Source of the DNA: a bacterium
GTDB lineage: Bacteria > Bacillota > Clostridia > Lachnospirales > Lachnospiraceae
Length of the DNA: 64,000 bases
Direction of reading: 5' to 3'
Assembly: GCA_023663725.1 (NCBI GenBank)
Contig: JAMPGX010000010.1
Coordinates: 54,284-118,283, forward strand
Shown one piece after another: positions 8,895 to 16,803 of the stretch. Within the stretch, counting starts at the first letter, position 1. Each line of letters starts with the position of its first letter. The notes under the pieces were generated by a model. The model saw nothing but the letters and a program-made list of their open reading frames with translations. It did no database searches and had not been told where the DNA came from. Both the position numbers and the translations under genes were made by a program.

Positions 8895-10940
8895 TTAAAT
8901 CGTCCTAAAGTCAACCTGCAGCCGCTTTTCACGGTGCAGATATTCAAGGAGTTGCCGGTATTCCCCGTCCTGCGCGGCTGACACCTCCTCCACCGCTTGA
9001 CTGGCCTGTTTTAAGATCTCCGCATCCGTGTAGATATCGCCCATCTGAAAGGTCAGCGCTCCGCTCTGACGGATGCCGAACAGGTCCCCCGGTCCCCGAA
9101 GCTTCAAATCCTCCGAGGCGATGAAAAAACCGTCGTTAGATCGGTTCAAGATCTCCAGCCGCTCCATGGTCTCCCTGTTATCCTGCGCGCTCACAAAGAT
9201 GCAGTAGCTCTGATGCTCTCCTCTGCCTACCCTTCCTCTGAGCTGATGGAGCTGGGCCAAGCCAAAACGTTCCGCGTTCTCGACCATCATCACTGTGGCG
9301 TTGGGCACATTGATCCCCACCTCGATGACGGTGGTGGATACCAGCACATCTATGTTGTGGGTCCCATACTCCTCCATGATCCGGTTCTTGTCCGCGGGCC
9401 GCATCTTGCCGTGCAGAGTGGCCACCCGAATATCGGCAGGCAGAGCCGCACGCAGCTTGTCCGCATAGTCTGCCACATTTTCCAGCTCGTCCATCTCTCC
9501 CTCCTCCACCATCGGACAGATCACATAGGCCTGGCGTCCGGCCCGCACCTCTTTCTCGATAAAGCGGTAGGCGCTGGGACGGTAGGAGGTCCCCACCACA
9601 CAGTTTTTGATCGGGAGACGACCTGTGGGCAGCTCGTCGATGACAGACACCTTCAGATCCCCATAGAGAATAATGGCAAGTGTGCGGGGGATGGGCGTGG
9701 CGCTCATGACCAACACATGAGGATTGGCGCCCTTTTCCGCCAGAATCTCCCGCTGGCGTACTCCAAAGCGGTGCTGTTCGTCCGTGACCACCAGGGCCAG
9801 CTTCTGAAAGTGAACCTTGTCCTGAATGACAGCGTGAGTGCCTATCACCAGATTAACCTCCCCTGATGATATTTTTTCATAGGCCTCCCGCTTTTGTCTG
9901 GCCGTCATACTGCCCACCAGGAGGACCGGTCGCAGCGCTACGCCGTATCGCCGCACATACTCGCAGACGCCCTCGTAGTGCTGTGCCGCCAGCACCTCGG
10001 TCGGCGCCATCATAGCTCCCTGATATCCGTTGGAGACGCACATGAGCAGAGCCAGCACTGCGATGATGGTCTTGCCGGAGCCCACGTCCCCCTGCACCAG
10101 ACGGTTCATACACCAGGGGGAGGACATATCCTGACAAACCTCCTGCCAGGTACGCAATTGGGCCTCGGTGAGTCGGTAAGGCAGCCGCTCCAAAAGCCGC
10201 CCCATGTCCGCCGTCTCGATCATGCGGTATTCATTTTCCAACAGCCGGCACTGCTCCCGATTCTCCCGAAGCAGGTACAGAAAAGAAAAGAATTCCTCAA
10301 ACACCACGCGCCTGCGAGCTCTGACCATCTCCTCATAGTCTGTGGGAAAATGAATACTATGCATAGCCTCCTGTCGTTCCATCAGGTCATACTGTCGCCG
10401 AAGCCGCTCAGGATAGGGATCGCAGCCAAAGCAGTAATGGGTGAGCGCCTGCTTGACCGCCTTCTGCACCATCTGGTTGGTCAATCCCTTAGTCAAGGCG
10501 TAGCGGGGCTGGATAAAGGCCAGCAGTCTTGCATACTCCTCCTGCTTAAAGAGTCGGGGCTGTTCCATCGTCAGGGCAGCTCCCTTGGATTGCACCCGCC
10601 CGCGAAAGATATGGCTGCTGCCAGGCTTTAATACGTTTTTCAGAAAAGGCATATTAAAAAAGGTGAGCATCAGTCCCCCTGAGGCGTCCTGTACCAATAC
10701 ATTCAATATCGTCAGACTCCGTACCTTTTTTACATTGACTGTGCCACAGACTGCCGCCTGAATGGTACAAACCTCCCCTACCTTGAGCTTCGCGATCGGC
10801 TCCGGCTCGCGGAAGGTCTCATAGTCCCGAGGATAGTGATGCAGTAGGTCCCCAACGGTGAAAATATTTACTTTTGCAAACAGCTTCTGCGTTTTCTCCC
10901 CGATTCCCTTTAATTCCAGGATGGAAGTGCCGTCTTCCAT
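8895..10940 (-). CDS. recG: ATP-dependent DNA helicase RecG
   Basis: The protein has 681 residues, the normal RecG length. It has an N-terminal wedge (OB-fold) domain with HHYPRDYE near residue 33. Superfamily 2 helicase motifs follow: QGDVGSGKT (Walker A), APTEVLAAQH, VTDEQHRFG (DEQH box), MSATPIPRT, VSTTVIEVGINVPNA and QLRGRVGRG. RecG remodels stalled forks and Holliday junctions. The ATG follows AGGAGG at 6 bases. The order yloU, fakA, recG, degV matches the conserved Firmicutes neighbourhood of yloU and yloV. Confidence 0.95.
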   Translation of the reverse strand: MEDGTSILELKGIGEKTQKLFAKVNIFTVGDLLHHYPRDYETFREPEPIAKLKVGEVCTIQAAVCGTVNVKKVRSLTILNVLVQDASGGLMLTFFNMPFLKNVLKPGSSHIFRGRVQSKGAALTMEQPRLFKQEEYARLLAFIQPRYALTKGLTNQMVQKAVKQALTHYCFGCDPYPERLRRQYDLMERQEAMHSIHFPTDYEEMVRARRRVVFEEFFSFLYLLRENREQCRLLENEYRMIETADMGRLLERLPYRLTEAQLRTWQEVCQDMSSPWCMNRLVQGDVGSGKTIIAVLALLMCVSNGYQGAMMAPTEVLAAQHYEGVCEYVRRYGVALRPVLLVGSMTARQKREAYEKISSGEVNLVIGTHAVIQDKVHFQKLALVVTDEQHRFGVRQREILAEKGANPHVLVMSATPIPRTLAIILYGDLKVSVIDELPTGRLPIKNCVVGTSYRPSAYRFIEKEVRAGRQAYVICPMVEEGEMDELENVADYADKLRAALPADIRVATLHGKMRPADKNRIMEEYGTHNIDVLVSTTVIEVGINVPNATVMMVENAERFGLAQLHQLRGRVGRGEHQSYCIFVSAQDNRETMERLEILNRSNDGFFIASEDLKLRGPGDLFGIRQSGALTFQMGDIYTDAEILKQASQAVEEVSAAQDGEYRQLLEYLHREKRLQVDFRTI

Positions 10941-11023
10941 GGTCGTCCTCCTATATGGCGCTGCCGCTAAAAAGGGCAGGCAACCGCAAATGCCTGCGGT
11001 TCCCGCCCTCAGTTATCTGACCC

Positions 11024-12700
11024 TTATTCGACGGAGATCACATAGTAATAGATGGGCTGCCCGCCGTACTGCAGCTCAATGTCGCAATCCCCGCAGCTCT
11101 CCTCCAGCTCTCTGCAAAGTCGCTGGGCATCCTCCTCCTGCACATCGCTGCCATAATAGATGCTGATCAGCTCACTCGTCTCATCCACCATGGCTTCCAC
11201 CATATCCCTGGTGACCTGCAGCATATCCTGCCCTACGGACAGGATGCCCGCATCCCCAAGTCCCATATAGTCGCCCTGCCTGATCTCCTTGTCGTCGATC
11301 ACGGTGTCACGCACCGCGTAAGTCACCTGACCGGTCTTCACATTGCCGATCTCCTGCATCATAGTGACTTCATTGTCCTCCAGAGACATCTCCGCCACAT
11401 AATTGATGACCGCCGTAATGCCCTGCGGAATAGTCTTGGTAGGGATCACCAGCAAGTGTTTGTCTGTCATCAGCTCCGCCGCCTGGTTAGCCGCCAGAAT
11501 GATATTTTTGTTGTTGGGCAGGATAAAGATCGTCTCCGCATTTACCTTGTCTACAGCGTCGAGAATATCCGCTGTGCTGGGATTCATGGTCTGTCCGCCC
11601 TCAATAATATAATCTACGCCAAGGCTCTTAAATACCTCATTGATACCATCCCCTACGGATACCGCCAGAAACCCCACAGGTTTAAGCGGCTCCGAAAGCG
11701 CAGGGCGCTCCTCCGCCTCTTCTTTCCCACTCATTTTAAAGAGCTTCTCCTGATGCTCCAGGCGCATATTGTCTATCTTTAGATTAGATAATTGTCCATA
11801 CTTCAATGCCTTCTGGATGGCCAGTCCGGGGTCATTGGTATGTACATGTACCTTGACCACGTCCTCGTCGGCTACGCATACGATAGAATCGCCGATGGAC
11901 TCCAGATAGGCCTTGAAATCCATCTCCTGTTTGATATTGAAGGTCCTGTTCAACATAATGATAAACTCAGTGCAATAGCCGAATCTGATCTCCGCCTGTG
12001 CCTGCGCCTGATAGCTGGAGGATTTGCCCTCTGAGCTCTCTGCCGCCGAAGTATCCAGGATGCTATAGTCAATCTCCTTGCCCATAAAAGCATCATAGGC
12101 GCCGCTCAGCACTTCTACAAGGCCCTGTCCTCCGGAATCGACTACGCCCGCCTGCTTGAGCACCGGCAAAAGCTCCGGTGTCTGGCTCAGCACATATCTG
12201 GAATGCTCAATTACCTGAGACAAGAACTGCTCCATGTCCTCCGTACCGTCCTTGATCAGCTCTCTGGCTTTATCCGCACACCCTCTGGCCACGGTGAGTA
12301 TCGTTCCCTCCTTGGGCTTCATCACCGCCTTATAAGCAGTCTCCACCGCACGGTCGAAGGCTTCGGAGAGATCGGAAACCGTCAACTCACTCTTAGCGCT
12401 GATGCTCTTGGTAAAACCCCTCAGTAATTGAGACAGAATTACTCCCGAATTGCCTCTGGCGCCCCTCAAGGAGCCGCTGGAAATAGCCTTGCAAAGAGCA
12501 GCCATATCTGTACTGTCGCCCTGGGCCGCAACCTCCTTGGCAGCAGACATGATGGTCATGGTCATATTGGTACCGGTATCCCCGTCAGGCACAGGAAATA
12601 CATTGAGCTCATTGATCCACTCTTTTTTGCTCTCCAGATTTTTGGCGCCGGCTAAGAACATCTTTGACAGCATATTAACGTCGATTGTATTTGAAGCCAC
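11024..12700 (-). CDS. fakA: Fatty acid kinase FakA-like, DAK2 domain protein (YloV)
   Basis: The protein has 558 residues. The N-terminal DAK2 (Dak phosphatase) domain holds NVFPVPDGDTGTNM, SLRGARGNSGVILSQ and DSGGQGLVEV. These bind ATP, magnesium and the substrate. The C-terminal two thirds match the YloV/DegV-like region (GYCTEFI, HVHTNDPG, FILPNNKNI). FakA phosphorylates fatty acids presented by FakB (DegV) proteins. The start codon is GTG with AAGGAGG 8 bases upstream. The gene directly follows yloU, 14 bases away, as in Bacillus. Confidence 0.9.
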   Translation of the reverse strand: MASNTIDVNMLSKMFLAGAKNLESKKEWINELNVFPVPDGDTGTNMTMTIMSAAKEVAAQGDSTDMAALCKAISSGSLRGARGNSGVILSQLLRGFTKSISAKSELTVSDLSEAFDRAVETAYKAVMKPKEGTILTVARGCADKARELIKDGTEDMEQFLSQVIEHSRYVLSQTPELLPVLKQAGVVDSGGQGLVEVLSGAYDAFMGKEIDYSILDTSAAESSEGKSSSYQAQAQAEIRFGYCTEFIIMLNRTFNIKQEMDFKAYLESIGDSIVCVADEDVVKVHVHTNDPGLAIQKALKYGQLSNLKIDNMRLEHQEKLFKMSGKEEAEERPALSEPLKPVGFLAVSVGDGINEVFKSLGVDYIIEGGQTMNPSTADILDAVDKVNAETIFILPNNKNIILAANQAAELMTDKHLLVIPTKTIPQGITAVINYVAEMSLEDNEVTMMQEIGNVKTGQVTYAVRDTVIDDKEIRQGDYMGLGDAGILSVGQDMLQVTRDMVEAMVDETSELISIYYGSDVQEEDAQRLCRELEESCGDCDIELQYGGQPIYYYVISVE

Positions 12701-12714
12701 GATAAAAATCCTCC

Positions 12715-13074
12715 TTAATCAATCACTCTAACACCTTCTACAAAGATGTTGATTTTTTCTATATGGATACCAGTAAACTCTTCCACTTTATATTTGACGC
12801 TGCTGATCAGATTATCCGACACAGCAATAATGCTCACCCCATAGGCAACAATCACATGAAAATCCAGAGTTAACCGGTTATTGTTCAGGCTCACATTAAT
12901 CCCTCTTGTCAGACTGTCTCTTTTCAACAGCTTCGCCATGCCGTCTTTCATGCTGACTCCGGCCATCCCGACAATACCGAAGCATTCTACCGCCACGCTA
13001 CCGGCATACTGGGCAATGACTTCATTGTTGATCACAATATTGCCCATATGTGTATTCATAGAAGAACCCTTCAT
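12715..13074 (-). CDS. Asp23/Gls24 family protein YloU
   Basis: The protein has 119 residues: IVINNEVIAQYAGSVAVE, then GIVGM, and a C-terminal VHIEKINIFVEGVRV-like strand, as in the Asp23/Gls24 envelope stress family. These small proteins often sit upstream of fakA and are linked to the cell envelope. The start at 13074 has AAGGAGG 9 bases upstream. A closer ATG at 13079 is out of frame and stops after two codons. The longer upstream reading frame would lack a ribosome site and is rejected. Confidence 0.85.
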   Translation of the reverse strand: MKGSSMNTHMGNIVINNEVIAQYAGSVAVECFGIVGMAGVSMKDGMAKLLKRDSLTRGINVSLNNNRLTLDFHVIVAYGVSIIAVSDNLISSVKYKVEEFTGIHIEKINIFVEGVRVID

Positions 13075-13272
13075 AGCATAGTACCTCCTTATTATATAAG
13101 CTATAATCAATACGGATATAAGTATTCCCTCGATACTTTCAGGAATCATACCTCCCGCTGTAAACTGAAAGGACATTCGCAGGAGAACCTCAACGCATAT
13201 ATTCGATATTATACATGATATTGGATAAAAATGGAACACCTAAAACAAAAAAATAAAAATTTCATTTTTTAC

Positions 13273-13301
13273 TTGCTTTTCCACGCTTTTTCTGTTAATA
13301 T
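13273..13301 (+). promoter_or_regulatory. Promoter of rpmB
   Basis: TTGCTT and TAATAT are separated by 17 bases, in an AT-rich stretch 65 bases upstream of the rpmB start. Confidence 0.55.
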
Positions 13302-13366
13302 ATCAATGTTGTTAATTTTTATACAGGAATTATGAGAAAACAGCTTAGAATTGAGGAGGTGTCAAA

Positions 13367-13552
13367 ATGGCTAAGTGTGATATTTGTGGCAAGGGCGTTC
13401 ACTTTGGTAATAATGTAAGCCATTCTCATAGAAGAAGTAACGCGATATGGAAGTCCAATGTGAAAAGTGTAAAGTGCATGGTTAACGGCGCTGCCAAGAA
13501 ATTGCATGTCTGCACCAGATGCTTAAAGTCCGGCAGTGTTGAGAGAGCTTAA
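13367..13552 (+). CDS. rpmB: 50S ribosomal protein L28
   Basis: The protein has 61 residues. It shows the L28 features AKCDICGKG, HSHRRSN and VCTRCLKSG. Two CxxC pairs suggest the zinc-binding (C+) form. The ATG follows GGAGG at 9 bases. The gene is divergent from yloU, as is common in Firmicutes, and has its own promoter and terminator. Confidence 0.97.
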   Translation: MAKCDICGKGVHFGNNVSHSHRRSNAIWKSNVKSVKCMVNGAAKKLHVCTRCLKSGSVERA

Positions 13553-13573
13553 AAGTCGCCGAGCAGAGAAAAG

Positions 13574-13603
13574 AAAACCGATTCGTAAGAGTCGGTTTTT
13601 TTA
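13574..13603. terminator. Bidirectional intrinsic terminator between rpmB and the J-domain gene
   Basis: AAAACCGA pairs with TCGGTTTT around a 10-base loop. A T-run follows on the plus strand and an AAAA/TTTT context allows use on the minus strand, where the convergent gene ends 4 bases away. Confidence 0.85.
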
Positions 13604-13606
13604 TTC

Positions 13607-14143
13607 CTACTCTTCCTTTCGCCGCTGAAATTCACGGTTGATATACTGCATCAGTTCTCCATCTCCGCCATAATTATCCGGATGGAATATCTTCAGCAGA
13701 TCTCGATAGCGCTTGCGGAGAGCCAACGGGTTGGCAGTACTGCGAAACAATACATTGGCAATCGTTTCACCCTGCCCCAATAACTCTGCTCCGCCGCCTT
13801 GCTGCCCTCTTCCGCTCTGCGCCAGCCTGCGCTTCTCCTGCTCCAAACGCTGTCTGTCCTCCTCCAGCTTGCGAAAACCGTCCTGCAGAATCGCCAACTT
13901 CTTGTCAAAAAACAGATTCTCCTCCCGAAGTCGCTTTTGTTCCATCACCATACGGCGATTCAAAGCATCCATCTCATTGCGGAAACGAACTCTCTCCTCA
14001 ATGAGCTTGTCCTGCATATTCTCCAGCTCGCTTCGCTCATTCTGCAGGCGGATGCTCTCCTGAAACAGCCACAGCTTCATGCCGCGCAGTTCATCTTCAC
14101 TGTGCGCCTTATACACTTCCTCCCAGTTTATCTCATTTTCCAT
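13607..14143 (-). CDS. Coiled-coil protein with C-terminal J-domain-like segment
   Basis: The protein has 178 residues. Residues 15-110 are rich in Glu, Arg and Leu with heptad-like spacing, so a long coiled coil is likely. The C-terminus (LALRKRYRDLLKIFHPDN, His at about 154) carries the HPD motif of J-domains with the helix before and after it. The usual first helix is not obvious and the domain sits at the extreme C-terminus. It could stimulate an Hsp70, but this is inference. The ATG at 14143 has a weak AGGG; an in-frame GTG at 14173 is the alternative. Confidence 0.6.
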   Translation of the reverse strand: MENEINWEEVYKAHSEDELRGMKLWLFQESIRLQNERSELENMQDKLIEERVRFRNEMDALNRRMVMEQKRLREENLFFDKKLAILQDGFRKLEEDRQRLEQEKRRLAQSGRGQQGGGAELLGQGETIANVLFRSTANPLALRKRYRDLLKIFHPDNYGGDGELMQYINREFQRRKEE

Positions 14144-14199
14144 GTACCCTGACCCTGTTTCCTTAATCCACACAGCTTAATAAGGCACACAGCTCTTTC

Positions 14200-14349
14200 T
14201 CACAGATCGCAACACAGGCAACAATACCCCAGCAATAACAACAGGGCAATCAAAAACAACCCTGTCAGCCTGCTGGCCATAAACAGCATAATCAGCATGC
14301 CCAGCGCGGTAAAAAAAGCCGCCAGTCCTATCAGCTTAAAAAGTTTCAT
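14200..14349 (-). CDS. Small hydrophobic membrane protein (49 aa)
   Basis: The frame MKLFKLIGLAAFFTALG continues as an almost wholly hydrophobic chain and ends GYCCLCCDL. Two short membrane helices with a central ASRLTG turn are likely. GAGG lies 6 bases before the ATG. The gene lies between the J-domain-like gene and gerW on the same strand. No family is recognised. The ribosome site and amino acid content support coding, but with only 49 codons the evidence is moderate. Confidence 0.55.
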   Translation of the reverse strand: MKLFKLIGLAAFFTALGMLIMLFMASRLTGLFLIALLLLLGYCCLCCDL

Positions 14350-14421
14350 ATCCATCCTCAAACAGCAACAGCCCTTATGCTACTATATGCATCAATCTGC
14401 CGTTTGGGAACTGAAAATAAG

Positions 14422-14835
14422 CTACTCTTTTTCCTTTTCATTCTGTTTGGGAAATGCGATATCTACCGCCTCAGCATCTTCCATTCCAGCTTCCTTCTTT
14501 CCGGTGAATTTGTCCACCAGCTCCGGCAACATATCCAACAGCTTAGTCACGGTATTCTGATCCTTCACATTCACCAGACGAGCGACACCGTCCTTGATCA
14601 CCAGCACCGCGCTGGGCGACATCTTACCGCCAAGTCCGCCACCGGCTCTGGCTGCGTTTTTGTCCGCCTTGCTGCCCGCGCCCGCGGCAAAACCAAAGCT
14701 CACATCCACCAAGGGAAGAATAGTGATCTCCCCTACCTGGGTGGGCTGACCCACCACCGTCTTAGCCGATAACACAGTGTCCATTCCCCGCAGCAGGGAA
14801 TCCACTACTCCCTGAAACTCATGCTTATCTGCCAT
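14422..14835 (-). CDS. gerW: GerW family sporulation protein (YtfJ)
   Basis: The protein has 137 residues. It carries VGEITILPLVDVSFGF, a Gly/Ala-rich GAGSKADK segment, and GGGLGGKMSPSAVLVI, the signature of YtfJ/GerW. Family members are needed for proper spore germination in Bacillus. The ATG at 14835 follows GGAGG; an in-frame TTG at 14850 would put the ribosome site inside the gene. The upstream partner encodes a DUF2953 protein, as in the Bacillus ytfI-ytfJ pair. The gene indicates a spore-forming host. Confidence 0.9.
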   Translation of the reverse strand: MADKHEFQGVVDSLLRGMDTVLSAKTVVGQPTQVGEITILPLVDVSFGFAAGAGSKADKNAARAGGGLGGKMSPSAVLVIKDGVARLVNVKDQNTVTKLLDMLPELVDKFTGKKEAGMEDAEAVDIAFPKQNEKEKE

Positions 14836-14852
14836 ATTTTTATCCTCCAATC

Positions 14853-15710
14853 TTATTGAGCATCCATCTTGCCGCCATTTTGTATATTCTTCAACTGGTC
14901 AATCAGCCGTCGCAATCTCTTATCCAGAATCACTCTGACAATATGACGCAGAAGCACCACGGCCATAATGCGTCCGCGCAGAGATACCTCACCTTCCAGA
15001 ATCTGTCTCTCGAAATCCGGAGTGACGAGAATGTAACATTTACTGCCCAGAAAAGGTCTTACCGCCCAGAAAGCGCCATACAGGTAGCCTGTTGTGTCGG
15101 GCTCACCTGTACCCACTATCGCTTCGAGGCGAAGACATCGAGGGCGCATACTCCTTAATATCCTGCCCAGTCGATTCAGCGCATGCCCGACTAACGCCTG
15201 ATTATCCTCATCCAAAGCAATCGCCAGACAGCGCTGGATTATTTCCTTCAGACCAGATAGCCTATCCGACGGCTTTTCCCGTTCAGCCGCAGTCTGTTCT
15301 CCGGATGGCTGTCCCTGTTCAGCCGCGATCTGTTCTCCGGATGGCCGTTCCTCGAAGGATGACTTCTGCCCTGCCTCGCCCTTGTCCGCATCAGTTTTCA
15401 ACGATGCTTCCTCTCGATTCTCTTCTTTTGTTCCGATATCCCGCTGATTCCCTCCACTGTCGTATAAGGTCAGCCAGAGGGCCTTGATCTTCCACGCTCC
15501 ATTCCCGTCATAGTTAAAGCTTCCGCGCACCGCACCAAAGAGCCATCGGAAACGGAGAAGCATCTGGTATTTCCCGTTGTGGGCACTTCCGTAACCCCGA
15601 TATGCCACCGGCACGAGCAGAAGCAACAACACGGCGACAAGCAGAACAGCCAACAGGATCAGCACGATAATTCCCAATATACTAAGTATTCTCAATACCA
15701 CACTCAACAT
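14853..15710 (-). CDS. DUF2953 family membrane protein (YtfI-like)
   Basis: The protein has 285 residues. A single long N-terminal membrane helix (residues 8-35) is followed by VPVAYRGYG and a charged middle region with two imperfect copies of PSGEQ-AAE. The C-terminal part contains GTGEPDTTGYLYGAFWAV, the DUF2953 core. Its position next to gerW matches the YtfI/YtfJ gene pair. The role is unknown; a sporulation link is inferred from context. The PSGEQ repeats look like a recent local duplication. Confidence 0.7.
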   Translation of the reverse strand: MLSVVLRILSILGIIVLILLAVLLVAVLLLLLVPVAYRGYGSAHNGKYQMLLRFRWLFGAVRGSFNYDGNGAWKIKALWLTLYDSGGNQRDIGTKEENREEASLKTDADKGEAGQKSSFEERPSGEQIAAEQGQPSGEQTAAEREKPSDRLSGLKEIIQRCLAIALDEDNQALVGHALNRLGRILRSMRPRCLRLEAIVGTGEPDTTGYLYGAFWAVRPFLGSKCYILVTPDFERQILEGEVSLRGRIMAVVLLRHIVRVILDKRLRRLIDQLKNIQNGGKMDAQ

Positions 15711-16044
15711 CCGCGCTCCCCATGTCCGCCGTCAGATATCTCCTCAGCTCGCCATCACCCCTGGCCGCCCAAGTCTCTCCCGCTATCTGCCGCACGATCT
15801 CCACAGCCTCCTCATAGTCCGCCGCAATTCCTATGACGTATAGCGGATTTCGATCATAATATGCCTGCTGTAGATATCCGGACTCATAGATATCCAACTG
15901 GTCCGTCGCATTGCGCGGCAAAGTCAACAGATATACGCCCGCCTTTTTTGGCTTAACAGCGAGAACTCTTTTTAGTTTTTCCAGTTTCTCCCTGTTTATG
16001 CCCTCGCCCAGATAGAGCCTGGGGTAATATTCCAGCAGCGGCAT
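15682..16044 (-). CDS. Small soluble protein upstream of the DUF2953 gene
   Basis: The protein has 120 residues, with the central region VYLLTLPRNATDQLDIYESGY and IGIAADYEEAVEIVRQI. It has no membrane segment and no recognised catalytic motif. It overlaps the DUF2953 gene by 29 bases, so it is likely the first gene of the DUF2953 and gerW unit, and a sporulation role is possible only by context. Confidence 0.65.
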   Translation of the reverse strand: MPLLEYYPRLYLGEGINREKLEKLKRVLAVKPKKAGVYLLTLPRNATDQLDIYESGYLQQAYYDRNPLYVIGIAADYEEAVEIVRQIAGETWAARGDGELRRYLTADMGSADVECGIENT

Positions 16045-16184
16045 ATGCCTACCTCCCCTGAATATTCATCCGTCAGTTCTGAAATTCATTCATGTTTTTC
16101 AGTATAACACATATGCATTCAAAATGGAATAGCGTGAAATATAATTTCTAATGCATGGCAAGACTGATTGTATCACAAAGAAAA

Positions 16185-16207
16185 TCCGGGGATTACTCCT
16201 CCCCGGA
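16185..16207 (-). terminator. Terminator after the NUDIX gene
   Basis: TCCGGGGA pairs perfectly with TCCCCGGA around a 7-base loop, and on the minus strand TTTTCTTT follows. Confidence 0.75.
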
Positions 16208-16231
16208 CCCATTCTAACGCATCTAACAGGC

Positions 16232-16684
16232 TCAGTAATACTTTTTACTGCCCCACAGATTGTGTTTCTTCAGTTCCAGATACTCACAATAAGCTCTCTC
16301 CAGAATCTGCTTTTCATTGGCAAACTTCAACAGATGGCTTGCCTCATGGTACTTATAAAACCCCGAATCAACAAAAAACTCTTCCTTTTGTGGTTTGCTG
16401 TAATAACTGTCCGCCATCATAAGATACCAGTGAACATCCTTGGCCACGATGTCCTCTGGCACGGCAAAAGTATATTCACTTTTTCCGATATATTTTATGA
16501 TGGACGCCTTCGCTCCGGATTCCTCCAGCACCTCCCGCAGGGCCGTCTCCTTGTACTCCTCGCCCTCTTCCACAGTGCCCTTGGGAAGAACCCAGCCTTC
16601 GTATTTATTCCTGTAATTTTTATACAAGAGTAAAATCTTGCCTCGGAAAATTACCACACCACCACAGCTCGTTGCCTCGATCAT
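16232..16684 (-). CDS. NUDIX hydrolase
   Basis: The protein has 150 residues. The NUDIX box starts at GTVEEGEEYKETALREVLEE and ends SGA, with all the conserved acidic residues. The family cleaves nucleoside diphosphates linked to another group; the substrate here is unknown. The ATG at 16684 follows GGAGGG at 7 bases; the in-frame extension upstream has no ribosome site. The gene is flanked by a terminator downstream and by the U32 peptidase gene further upstream on the same strand. Confidence 0.9.
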   Translation of the reverse strand: MIEATSCGGVVIFRGKILLLYKNYRNKYEGWVLPKGTVEEGEEYKETALREVLEESGAKASIIKYIGKSEYTFAVPEDIVAKDVHWYLMMADSYYSKPQKEEFFVDSGFYKYHEASHLLKFANEKQILERAYCEYLELKKHNLWGSKKYY

Positions 16685-16803
16685 TGCAATTCCCTCCGAT
16701 ACGGTGTGTCGTATGACTACAGTAAGTATAGACGAAATCGGCGGGAATAGCAACCATTAAATCAAAAAATTTGTTCGCCAGATTCTTCCTGCCCGGCAGT
16801 TTC

